Positions 1 through 6,260 of a DNA stretch of 9,459 bases are shown here, one piece after another. Positions within the stretch are counted from its first letter, which is position 1, and each line of letters begins with the position of its first letter. The position numbers and the translations under genes are program-made. Origin of the DNA: Treponema sp. (GTDB lineage: Bacteria > Spirochaetota > Spirochaetia > Treponematales > Breznakiellaceae); assembly GCA_031277045.1 (NCBI GenBank), contig JAISLX010000003.1, positions 1-9,459 of the forward strand. The letters run 5' to 3'. The notes beneath the pieces were generated by a model. The model was not told where the DNA came from, searched no databases, and worked only from the letters and a program-made list of their open reading frames with translations.

Positions 1-104
1 TTAGGGGGCCGGCCTTTCCCAAGGTAACTTGCCTCGATAATAGGTAACACCACTTCCGTGAACTTTTCCTCGCTTATTGGGTATAGTCGTTTATCCCTTC
101 CCAT
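1..104 (-). mobile_element. IS5-family transposase, N-terminal fragment (runs off the left edge)
   Basis: Read on the minus strand from the ATG at 104-102, an open frame of 34 codons continues past the window edge. It begins MGRDKRLYPISEEKFTEVVL and goes on to a GKGRPP motif. This is the typical start of IS5-group DDE transposases (a YPxSEEKF segment followed by a helix ending in GKGRPPK), which cut and join the ends of their own element. The DDE catalytic core lies outside the window. A Shine-Dalgarno GGAGG on the minus strand (complement of 111-115) sits 6 bases before the ATG, which supports the start. The gene points away from pyrK. Whether the full transposase is intact cannot be seen. 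The family call rests on my recognition of the N-terminal motif, not on an alignment. Confidence 0.72.
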
Positions 105-183
105 TTTTTCCCTCCCCCACACCTCCTTTTTATCCTGTTTTTCCCCTTTTGTCTATCTTTGCTAACAGTGCCTAGAATAGGCA
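105..183. mobile_element. Putative insertion-sequence end with CTAG junction
   Basis: This is the untranslated leader of the transposase fragment and the probable outer end of the element. Reading outwards on the minus strand, the likely terminal repeat starts near 171 (GCACTGTTAGC...) and the next bases on the plus strand are CTAG (172-175). CTAG is a target duplication known for some IS5-family elements. A perfect 6-bp inverted repeat TGCCTA-GAA-TAGGCA (169-183) spans the junction. The distance from the start codon to 171, about 67 bases, is normal for such elements. The opposite end is outside the window, so the boundary is inference. Confidence 0.35.
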
Positions 184-550
184 ACGATAACAACAAAATA
201 GTAGACTCCACGGCTAAATAATTTCCTTACAGAACGAACCTTGTAAATGATACAACGCTTACACGATACCTCGCTCTTCAGGGTGAGGAGATTCATTGGG
301 CGCCGGGGGAATTGTGAGGTTGACGTATACGCCCGGCAATGAAAAAATATCCGCCATGAAGAGCAAATGCCCGGATAGCCAGTATGTAATACCAAATCTA
401 AGGGACTTGGATCAAAACCGTTTTACGCCGTTCGTAAGAATATTTATTTTCCTCGCACCCGGCTTTTATCCGCGGGGCAGAGCCGGCGCATACTGTGTGG
501 GGATCGCGGCGGACGCTAAAGACCGGGAACAGCATCGCCGGCCCTAATTC
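184..550. other. Non-coding or unrecognised region before pyrK
   Basis: No convincing gene is seen here. A small hairpin, CCTCGC paired with GTGAGG (268-273 with 282-287), is followed by TTCATT and may be an old element end. A plus-strand frame from the TTG at 296 stays open to 547 (83 codons), but it has no ribosome-binding site and no motif I recognise. An 83-codon open frame can arise by chance in GC-rich DNA. No good promoter pair for pyrK could be identified; AT-rich DNA at 433-450 is the most promoter-like part. Confidence 0.4.
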
Positions 551-585
551 CCTGGCCGGGACGCCTTGCCCGGTCCGGGGCTTTT
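551..585 (+). terminator. GC-rich stem-loop with CTTTT, terminator- or attenuator-like
   Basis: Bases 551-560 (CCTGGCCGGG) pair with 569-579 (CCCGG-T-CCGGG, one bulged T at 574, one G-T pair) across an 8-base loop, and the stem is followed by GCTTTTC. This has the form of an intrinsic terminator on the plus strand. It ends only 16 bases before the pyrK ATG, so if it works it either ends an upstream transcript or attenuates pyrK. The T-run is short, which lowers confidence. Confidence 0.4.
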
Positions 586-600
586 CACTACATTGGGCGC

Positions 601-1557
601 ATGGTTTCTTCGCCCAGGTGTTACCTGATCTGCCCGCTGCTTGCCAGAACCAGCTTTGGCGCCGCTGTTTTTCGCCTGGATTTTGAATGGCCCGGCCCGG
701 CGCCGGCGGCTGGCCAGTTCTTCATGCTTAAATCCCAGAGGGGAAGTCCTTTTCTCCCCCGGCCCGTCAGCGTTTACCGCTGGGACAAAGTTTCCCGCCG
801 GCTTAGTTTTCTGGTACTGAAAAGAGGCCGGGGAACCGGGGAGCTTGGTCAACTACGGACGGGGGAAGGGGTGGCCCTTACCGGGCCCCTGGGCAACTGC
901 TGGAAGGATTTTTTGCCGCGAGTCATTCCGTGCGGCGAAACCGGGAACGGGAATACCCCGGCAGGCGGAGCGGCTCTGAGCGGGACCCTGGCCCTGGTGG
1001 GCGGAGGTATCGGCATTGCTCCGCTGGCGGCTCTGGGGAACGAACTGGGCGGCGGCTTTGATCTGTACGCCGGTTTTAAATCCGGTTCCTTTGGGCTGGA
1101 ATTTCTGCGGGACCGGGCGGCGGGCCTACTTGTCGCCAGCGAAGACGGAAGCGAGGGCCGCCGGGGCCGAATACCGGATTTTGTGGAGTACCGGGGCCGT
1201 TCCCGCGTGTTTGCCTGCGGTCCCCTGCCCATGCTCCGGGTGGTAGCGGAACACTGCCGGGCCGCGCAGGTTCCCTGTTATATCAGTATGGAACAATTCA
1301 TGGCCTGCGGCGTGGGAGCCTGCCTGGGCTGCACGGTCAAGACGGCGGCGGGGAACCGGCGTTGTTGTGCCGATGGCCCGATCTTCCCGGCGGCGGACAT
1401 TTTTCCCTCACAGCCATCGGCTTCCGATGGCCCAATCTTCCCGGCAGCGGACATCTTTCCCTCACAGCCACCGGCCTCCGATGGCCCAATCTTCCCGGCG
1501 GCGGACATTTTTCCCCCACAGCCACCGGCTTCCGATGGCGCGGAGGCGGCGCCTTGA
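601..1557 (+). CDS. pyrK: Dihydroorotate dehydrogenase electron-transfer subunit, with a repeat-extended C-terminus
   Basis: PyrK passes electrons from PyrD to NAD+ in the class 1B dihydroorotate dehydrogenase complex of pyrimidine synthesis, using FAD and one [2Fe-2S] cluster in the cytoplasm. The 318-residue protein shows the expected order: FAD site RPVSVY (54-59), GPLGN before residue 100, NAD-binding GGGIGIAPL (134-142), CGPLPML (206-212), and the cluster loop with Cys236, Cys241, Cys244 and Cys255 or Cys256. The body is about 265 residues, close to the family norm. The remaining 50 residues are three copies of an 18-residue Pro-rich unit starting at Asp258 (see the repeat entry). A poorly conserved insert lies around 103-129. 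ATG 601 is the first start after an in-frame stop at 517; no clear Shine-Dalgarno precedes it. The TGA overlaps the pyrD start, indicating translational coupling. Confidence 0.93.
   Translation: MVSSPRCYLICPLLARTSFGAAVFRLDFEWPGPAPAAGQFFMLKSQRGSPFLPRPVSVYRWDKVSRRLSFLVLKRGRGTGELGQLRTGEGVALTGPLGNCWKDFLPRVIPCGETGNGNTPAGGAALSGTLALVGGGIGIAPLAALGNELGGGFDLYAGFKSGSFGLEFLRDRAAGLLVASEDGSEGRRGRIPDFVEYRGRSRVFACGPLPMLRVVAEHCRAAQVPCYISMEQFMACGVGACLGCTVKTAAGNRRCCADGPIFPAADIFPSQPSASDGPIFPAADIFPSQPPASDGPIFPAADIFPPQPPASDGAEAAP
1372..1539 (+). repeat. 54-bp tandem repeat, three copies, in the pyrK 3' end
   Basis: Copies lie at 1372-1425, 1426-1479 and 1480-1533, with GATGGC starting a fourth at 1534-1539. The unit is a multiple of three and encodes DGPIFPAADIFPSQPSAS or close variants in the pyrK frame. 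Six positions vary between copies: four are silent third-codon changes in the pyrK frame and two are Ser/Pro changes. Each unit boundary carries an inverted repeat, perfect at the first (GCCATCGG-CTT-CCGATGGC, 1413-1431) and with one mismatch at 1467-1485 and 1521-1539. The array stops just before the pyrD ribosome-binding site at 1542-1546. There are no spacers, so it is not a CRISPR. Confidence 0.95.
1542..1546 (+). promoter_or_regulatory. Ribosome-binding site that fixes the pyrD TTG start
   Basis: GGAGG lies 7 bases before TTG 1554, inside the last codons of pyrK. It is the only good Shine-Dalgarno near the conserved beginning of PyrD. It decides for the TTG start rather than the in-frame ATG at 1362, which would add 64 residues of repeat read in the wrong frame. 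Confidence 0.85.
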
Positions 1558-2567
1558 GGGCCGCTTCGCCGCGTCTTCCCGGCCGGACCGGATCCGATCC
1601 GGGGCCGGACCTGTCGGTTACCATCGCGGGGGTTCTGTTCAGGAACCCCGTGATAGCCGCGTCCGGAACCTTTGGTTACGGCAGGGAATACGCGGGACTT
1701 CTGGATATTGCCCGGCTTGGCGGTATCTGTACCAAGGGCCTTACCCTTCATCCGCGGCCGGGCAACGGCGGGCGGCGGCTTCACGAAACCCCCGCGGGAC
1801 TGATGAATTCTATCGGCTTGGAGAACCCCGGTATTCCGGCCTTCATCGAACACGAACTCCCCGCCCTGCGCGGTCTGGGTCCGGTGGTTATCGCCAATCT
1901 TTCCGGTTCCACGGTGGAAGAATACGCGGAGGGGGCGGCCCTCCTTAACCACGCGGCGATTGACATGATCGAACTCAACATTTCCTGTCCTAACGTCCGG
2001 GCCGGGGGCATGGCTTTTGGCCTGGAGGCGGAGGCCGCCGCTCTGGTAACCGGCCGGGTCCGGAGGGCGGCGCCGGACAAGCCGCTTATGGTAAAACTTT
2101 CCCCCAATGCCCCGGACCTGGCGGCGGTGGCCCGCGCCTGCGTCAAAGCCGGGGCGGATGCCCTTTCGCTGGTGAACACCTTCAAGGCTATGGCTATTGA
2201 TACCTGCCTGCGGCGGCCGGTCTTTGACAACATCAGCGCCGGTCTTTCTGGTCCCGCCGTCAGGCCCATCGCCCTGCGGCTGGTCTGGGAACTGTGGGAA
2301 GACCTGCGGGCCCCCTCATCTCCCATGCCGGTCCCCATTGTGGGCATGGGGGGCATTGCCGGCGCGCGGGACGCCCTGGAATTTCTTCTGGCCGGGGCCG
2401 CCGCCGTCCAGGTGGGGTCGGCTACCTTCGCCAATCCCTGCGCCATGACGGAAATTATCGACGGTATTGCCTCATACATGGCGGAACGCCGCTTCAAACG
2501 CTGTGAGGAACTTACGATACGTGAGCCGGGCCCGGCGGATTGCCGCGCCGTGCGTACGGAATCGTAA
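1554..2567 (+). CDS. pyrD: Dihydroorotate dehydrogenase, class 1B catalytic subunit
   Basis: The enzyme oxidises dihydroorotate to orotate with FMN, the fourth step of pyrimidine synthesis, and gives the electrons to PyrK. From TTG 1554 the protein has 337 residues; class 1 enzymes are usually a little over 300, and about 18 extra residues precede the conserved DLSVTIAGV start. Seen in order: SGTFGYG (37-43), CTKG with Lys61, NSIGLENPG substrate loop, NISCPN (142-147) with Cys145, the catalytic base typical of class 1B (class 2 uses serine), VKLSPN with Lys181, NTFKAMAID, and the C-terminal phosphate-binding GMGGIAGARDALEFLLAG and VQVGSATF. The TTGA overlap with pyrK and a strong GGAGG indicate coupled translation. 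The frame stays open upstream through the repeat only because the 54-bp unit has no stop in that frame. Confidence 0.93.
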   Translation: MRAASPRLPGRTGSDPGPDLSVTIAGVLFRNPVIAASGTFGYGREYAGLLDIARLGGICTKGLTLHPRPGNGGRRLHETPAGLMNSIGLENPGIPAFIEHELPALRGLGPVVIANLSGSTVEEYAEGAALLNHAAIDMIELNISCPNVRAGGMAFGLEAEAAALVTGRVRRAAPDKPLMVKLSPNAPDLAAVARACVKAGADALSLVNTFKAMAIDTCLRRPVFDNISAGLSGPAVRPIALRLVWELWEDLRAPSSPMPVPIVGMGGIAGARDALEFLLAGAAAVQVGSATFANPCAMTEIIDGIASYMAERRFKRCEELTIREPGPADCRAVRTES

Positions 2568-2570
2568 AAA

Positions 2571-2597
2571 TGAAAACCCCAGGAGCAAGCTCCTGGG
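2571..2597 (-). terminator. 9-bp stem-loop, terminator-like on the minus strand
   Basis: CCCAGGAGC (2578-2586) and GCTCCTGGG (2589-2597) form a perfect inverted repeat between pyrD and ilvD. On the plus strand no T-run follows, but an A-rich tract precedes it (AAAAATGAAAA, 2566-2576), so on the minus strand the stem is followed by GTTTTCATTTTT. It therefore looks like a terminator for antisense transcription; on the plus strand it may only stabilise the pyrD 3' end. Confidence 0.45.
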
Positions 2598-2662
2598 TAT
2601 GGAGCGGGCAGTCCCAAAATTTGGCACGCTGAAGCCGCCTTAAATCGAGGGGAGAGTTTGCA

Positions 2663-4399
2663 ATGCTGGAAAGTCAAAAAATCCGGGCCATAGCGCCGGA
2701 GATGGATCCCCTGCGGATGGGGATGGGCTGGCGGACGGAAGATCTGGGGAAGGCGCAGATCCTGGTGGAAAGCACGTTTGGGGACAGCCACCCGGGGAGC
2801 GCCCACCTGCTGGACCTGGCGGAGCGGGTTGTGGCGGCCGTGAACGCGGCCGGCGGCAAGGGGGCGCGTTATTTTGCCACCGACATCTGCGACGGCATGG
2901 CCCAGGGCCACGACGGAATAAACTATTCCCTGGCAAGCCGGGATACCATCTGCTCCCTCATCGAAATTCACGCCAAGGCTACCACGTTTGACGGCGCGGT
3001 GTTCCTTTCAAGCTGCGATAAGGCGGTCCCCGCCCACCTGATGGCCATTGGCAGGCTCAACATCCCCGCTATCCTGGCGCCCGGCGGCGTGATGGACGCG
3101 GGGCCGGATCTCCTGACGCTGGAACAGATTGGCGCCTACAGCGCCATGGAAAAACGGGGGGAGATAAGCGGGGAACAGCTCGATTATTACAAACGGCACG
3201 CCTGCCCTTCCTGCGGGGCCTGCGGCTTTATGGGGACCGCCAACACCATGCAGATCATGGCGGAGGCCCTGGGGCTGGCCCTGCCGGGCAGCGCCCTTCT
3301 GCCCGCGCTCGGCGGCGATCTGCGGGAAGCGGCGGCCAAGGCGGGGGAACAGATAGTCGCCCTGGCCCAACTCGGACTCAAGGCCAGGGACATTGTAACG
3401 GCCAAAAGTTTTGAAAACGCCATCCTGGTCCACGCGGCGATTTCCGGTTCTTCCAACGCCCTGATCCACCTTCCCGCTATTGCCAGGGAATTCGGCGTAA
3501 AACTGGACGCGGACAGTTTTGACCGCCTCCACCGGGGGGCCCGTTACCTGCTGGACATCCGGCCCGCGGGCAGGTGGCCGGCCCAGTTCTTCCACGCCGC
3601 CGGGGGAGTTCCCCGGATCATGGAAGAGATCAAAGACCGCCTGCACCTCGACGCCCTTACGGTTACCGGAAAAACCCTGGCCGGGAATCTTGAGGAGCTA
3701 AAAACCGGCGGGTATTACGAAGCCTGCGACAGGTACCTTGCGGAGATATCCGGCAGGGCGGGGCTCCGCGTCAGCCGTACCGATATAATCCGCGGTATTG
3801 ATAATCCCATCGGTTCCGACGGAGCCATCGCCGTCCTTTCGGGCAATCTGGCGCCGGAGGGGGCGGTGGTAAAACATTCCGCCGTGCCCAGGGAGATGTT
3901 CCACGCCGTGCTGCGGGCCCGCCCCTTCGACTGCGAGGAAGACGCCATCGACGCGGTACTGCGCCGCCGCGTCAGGCCGGGGGACGCGGTGATCATCCGC
4001 TACGAAGGCCCCAGGGGCAGCGGCATGCCCGAAATGTTTTACACCACCGAGGCTATCGCGTCCGACCCGGAACTGGGCAGGAGCATCGCCCTTATCACGG
4101 ACGGCCGCTTTTCCGGGGCCACCAAGGGCCCCGCCGTGGGCCACGTTTCCCCCGAAGCCGCCGCCGGGGGGCCCATCGCCCTGCTGGAAGAAGGGGACCT
4201 TATCGAGCTGGACATCCCCCGCCGCCTGCTGCGGATCGCCGGCGTCGCCGGGGAACGGATGGACGAGGCGGCAATCGACCGAATTCTGGCGGAACGCAAA
4301 AAAAACTGGGTTAGGCCCGCCCCCGCGTACAGCCGGGGCATTTTGAAACTTTTTACGGAAAACGCCGCCTCCCCGGTGGACGGCGGATACATGGCCTAA
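2663..4399 (+). CDS. ilvD: IlvD/Edd-family dehydratase, probably annotated as dihydroxy-acid dehydratase
   Basis: The family removes water from 2,3-dihydroxy acids using an iron-sulfur cluster and a divalent metal; dihydroxy-acid dehydratase (DHAD) makes the 2-keto acid precursors of valine, leucine and isoleucine. The protein has 578 residues, normal length. Visible motifs: ICDGMAQGHDG with Cys76, SSCDK with Cys118 and metal-site Lys120, CPSCGACGFMGTANTMQ with Cys187, GGVPRIMEE, GSDGAIAVLSGNLAPEG, GPRGSGMPEM, and LITDGRFSGATKGP with the catalytic Ser484, then GHVSPEAAAGGPIALLEEGD. In classical DHAD the first cluster cysteine is in a PCN motif; here that place reads HPGSAHL and the cysteine sits in CDG as in Edd and YjhG sugar-acid dehydratases. 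The GMGW near the N-terminus also recalls YjhG. Family membership is certain; substrate is not. ATG 2663 has GGGGAG 8 bases upstream. Confidence 0.85.
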   Translation: MLESQKIRAIAPEMDPLRMGMGWRTEDLGKAQILVESTFGDSHPGSAHLLDLAERVVAAVNAAGGKGARYFATDICDGMAQGHDGINYSLASRDTICSLIEIHAKATTFDGAVFLSSCDKAVPAHLMAIGRLNIPAILAPGGVMDAGPDLLTLEQIGAYSAMEKRGEISGEQLDYYKRHACPSCGACGFMGTANTMQIMAEALGLALPGSALLPALGGDLREAAAKAGEQIVALAQLGLKARDIVTAKSFENAILVHAAISGSSNALIHLPAIAREFGVKLDADSFDRLHRGARYLLDIRPAGRWPAQFFHAAGGVPRIMEEIKDRLHLDALTVTGKTLAGNLEELKTGGYYEACDRYLAEISGRAGLRVSRTDIIRGIDNPIGSDGAIAVLSGNLAPEGAVVKHSAVPREMFHAVLRARPFDCEEDAIDAVLRRRVRPGDAVIIRYEGPRGSGMPEMFYTTEAIASDPELGRSIALITDGRFSGATKGPAVGHVSPEAAAGGPIALLEEGDLIELDIPRRLLRIAGVAGERMDEAAIDRILAERKKNWVRPAPAYSRGILKLFTENAASPVDGGYMA

Positions 4400-4426
4400 C
4401 GCGGAACTTTCCCAAAGCCGGGGACC

Positions 4427-4456
4427 TTGAATTGTTCTTGGCCGCCGGGCTATTCT
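4427..4456 (+). promoter_or_regulatory. Possible promoter giving a leaderless or near-leaderless glyA mRNA
   Basis: TTGAAT (4427-4432) and TATTCT (4451-4456) are 18 bases apart, each matching four of six bases of the sigma-70 boxes. Transcription would start near 4463, the glyA ATG, which lacks a usable Shine-Dalgarno. Both boxes are imperfect, so this is a candidate only. Confidence 0.3.
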
Positions 4457-4462
4457 GCGGGA

Positions 4463-5971
4463 ATGAACAACAGTCCTGTCGCCTCGTATCTTGCCTCTAC
4501 CCCGCCGGACAAAGTGGATACCGGCCTTTTGGCCTACCTCTGCAATCTGGAAACAACCGCCCGTTCCGCCCCGGAGATCGCCCGGTCCATCGTCCGGGAA
4601 CTGGAAAACCAGCGAAACCGGGTCAAACTTATCGCCAGCGAAAACTACTGTTCCCTGGGGGTGCAGCTTGCCATGGGCAATTTGCTTACCGACAAATACG
4701 CTGAAGGTATGCCGAATCACCGGTTTTACGCGGGGAACGAAAACGTGGATGCCGTGGAAACCCTGGCCGCGGAGGAAGCCCGGAAGGTTTTTGGGGCGGA
4801 ATATGCCAATGTTCAGCCCCATTGCGGGGCGGACGCCAATATTCTGGCGTATTGGGCGATCCTTACCACCCGGATCGAAAATCCCGCCTTGAAAAAATAC
4901 GGCGAAACCAACCTGTATAAGCTCACCGAGTCCCAGTGGAAGGAACTCAAGGCCGAATTAGGAAATCAGCGGCTTTTGGGCCTGGATTATTATTCCGGGG
5001 GCCACCTGACCCACGGGTACCGCTACAATATCTCCTCCCGGATCTTTGACGTACACAGTTATTCAGTTTCCCCAAAAACCGGGCTGCTGGACTATGACGA
5101 AATTGAAAAGCAGGCCCTGGAGCTGAGGCCCCTGATCCTGTTGGCCGGGTATTCCGCCTATCCCCGAAAAATCAACTTTAAGCGGATGCGGCAGATCGCC
5201 GACAAGGCCGGGGCGGTACTGATGGTCGATATGGCCCACTTTGCCGGCCTGGTAGCGGGGAAGGTTTTTACCGGGGAGTATGACCCGGTCCTCCATGCCC
5301 AGGTGGTGACCAGTACCACCCACAAGACCCTGCGGGGCCCCCGGGCCGGCATGATCCTCGCCACCGCGGAATTCGCCGAGGCCCTGGACAAGGGGTGCCC
5401 CCTCACCATGGGCGGGCCGCTCCCCCACGTTATCGCCGCCAAGGCCGTGGCTTTCCGCGAGGCGGGCAGACCGGAGTTTCGGGACTACGCGGCCCGGATC
5501 GTGGAAAACTGCCGGACCCTGGCCGCTTCCTGCGTGAAAAACGGCCTGGAAGTCCTCACCGGGGGGACCGACAACCACCTTTTCCTGGTGGATGTCCATC
5601 ACCTGGGCCTTACCGGGCGGCAGGCGGAAAACAGCCTCCACGAATGCCACCTGACCCTCAACCGGAACAGCCTCCCCTTTGATCCCAACGGCCCCTGGTA
5701 TACCTCGGGACTGCGGATAGGCACCGCCGCGGTAACGACCCTGGGAATGGCCCGGGCCGAAATGGAAGAGCTCGGCGGCATCATTACCCTGGTACTCAAA
5801 AATACCACCGCCGCGGAGACTTCCCCGGGGGCCGCCCCCAGCAAAGTCAAATACCATATCCGGGAAGCCGCCAAGGCCGAAGCCCTGGTCCGGGTGGAAA
5901 AACTCCTTTCCCGGTTCCCGGTCTATCCGGAACTGGACCTGGAACTGCTCAAGCAGATTTTTTGCCCGTAA
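4463..5971 (+). CDS. glyA: Serine hydroxymethyltransferase, long form
   Basis: This PLP enzyme converts serine and tetrahydrofolate to glycine and methylene-tetrahydrofolate, the main one-carbon source for purine, thymidylate and methionine synthesis. From ATG 4463 it has 502 residues, against about 420 for E. coli GlyA. Seen: LIASENY (56-62), YAEGMPNHRFYAGNENVD, QPHCGADAN, SGGHLTHG (178-185), VDMAHFAGLVAG with PLP-contacting Asp256 and His259, the Schiff-base lysine in TTHKTLRGPRAG (Lys288), and NRNSLPFDP with TSGLRIGTAAVTT. The extra length is mainly an insert of about 40 residues before SGGHLTHG (around 139-175) and one near the C-terminus; I associate both with treponemal and chlamydial enzymes. 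TTG 4427 in frame would add 12 residues, but MNNSPVASYLAS at 4463 fits the family start better. It lies 63 bases after ilvD, same strand. Confidence 0.94.
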   Translation: MNNSPVASYLASTPPDKVDTGLLAYLCNLETTARSAPEIARSIVRELENQRNRVKLIASENYCSLGVQLAMGNLLTDKYAEGMPNHRFYAGNENVDAVETLAAEEARKVFGAEYANVQPHCGADANILAYWAILTTRIENPALKKYGETNLYKLTESQWKELKAELGNQRLLGLDYYSGGHLTHGYRYNISSRIFDVHSYSVSPKTGLLDYDEIEKQALELRPLILLAGYSAYPRKINFKRMRQIADKAGAVLMVDMAHFAGLVAGKVFTGEYDPVLHAQVVTSTTHKTLRGPRAGMILATAEFAEALDKGCPLTMGGPLPHVIAAKAVAFREAGRPEFRDYAARIVENCRTLAASCVKNGLEVLTGGTDNHLFLVDVHHLGLTGRQAENSLHECHLTLNRNSLPFDPNGPWYTSGLRIGTAAVTTLGMARAEMEELGGIITLVLKNTTAAETSPGAAPSKVKYHIREAAKAEALVRVEKLLSRFPVYPELDLELLKQIFCP

Positions 5972-5991
5972 CCCAGCGCATTTATTATACT
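5962..5991 (+). promoter_or_regulatory. Weak promoter candidate facing the gene-free region
   Basis: TTGCCC (5962-5967, in the last glyA codons) and TATACT (5986-5991) are 18 bases apart and match the sigma-70 boxes at four and five of six positions. It would transcribe the region from about 5998, which holds no convincing protein gene. No terminator is seen directly after glyA, so this could also be read-through territory. Confidence 0.22.
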
Positions 5992-6000
5992 CAATCACAT

Positions 6001-6260
6001 GATATGATGGAAAAGAACAAAGAAGAAATTTTCACCGCGAAGGCGAAGAAATAGGGAACTATTTTGGTGGAGAGTACTGCTCTATTTTCTTCGTTAAACC
6101 CCGATTTCCTATACAAATCGTCGGAGATGAGTCCAAATTATCTGAAAAATTGTTATCAGGATGAATTTCCGAGGAATACGGCGAGTGATTTACTTATCTT
6201 CCTTCGTGCGCCTTCCGCGCCTTGGTGGTTCCTAATTCTTGATTATTGTAATCAGGTCTT
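6001..6260. repeat. Intergenic stretch with inverted GAAGGCG-type motifs
   Basis: CACCGCGAAGGCGAAGAAAT (6033-6052) on the plus strand resembles the reverse complement of 6201-6230 (CCTTCGTGCG CCTTCCGCGC plus CTTGGTGG), giving an imperfect inverted pair about 150 bases apart. This motif type (ACC-CNAAGGCGCGAAG) recurs between genes of many bacteria and is often translated in error. Between the two lie CGATTT-7-AAATCG (6102-6120); after them lies CTTGATTA-TTG-TAATCAGG (6238-6256, 8 pairs, one G-T). A plus-strand frame from 6064 (111 codons) crosses all of this and has no family features, so I do not call it a gene. Confidence 0.4.

Noticed and set aside
296..547. 83-codon plus-strand frame before pyrK
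   Set aside because: TTG start without a ribosome-binding site, no recognisable motif, length expected by chance.
1372..1539. Repeat array that could be taken for a CRISPR
   Set aside because: Units are directly adjacent, with no spacers, and are coding in the pyrK frame.
1362..1553. Upstream ATG start for PyrD
   Set aside because: The segment translates the pyrK repeat in another frame and lacks PyrD homology; TTG 1554 has the ribosome-binding site.
1781..2971. 396-codon minus-strand frame opposite pyrD and ilvD
   Set aside because: Antisense shadow of GC-rich genes; it spans the intergenic hairpin and carries no known motif.
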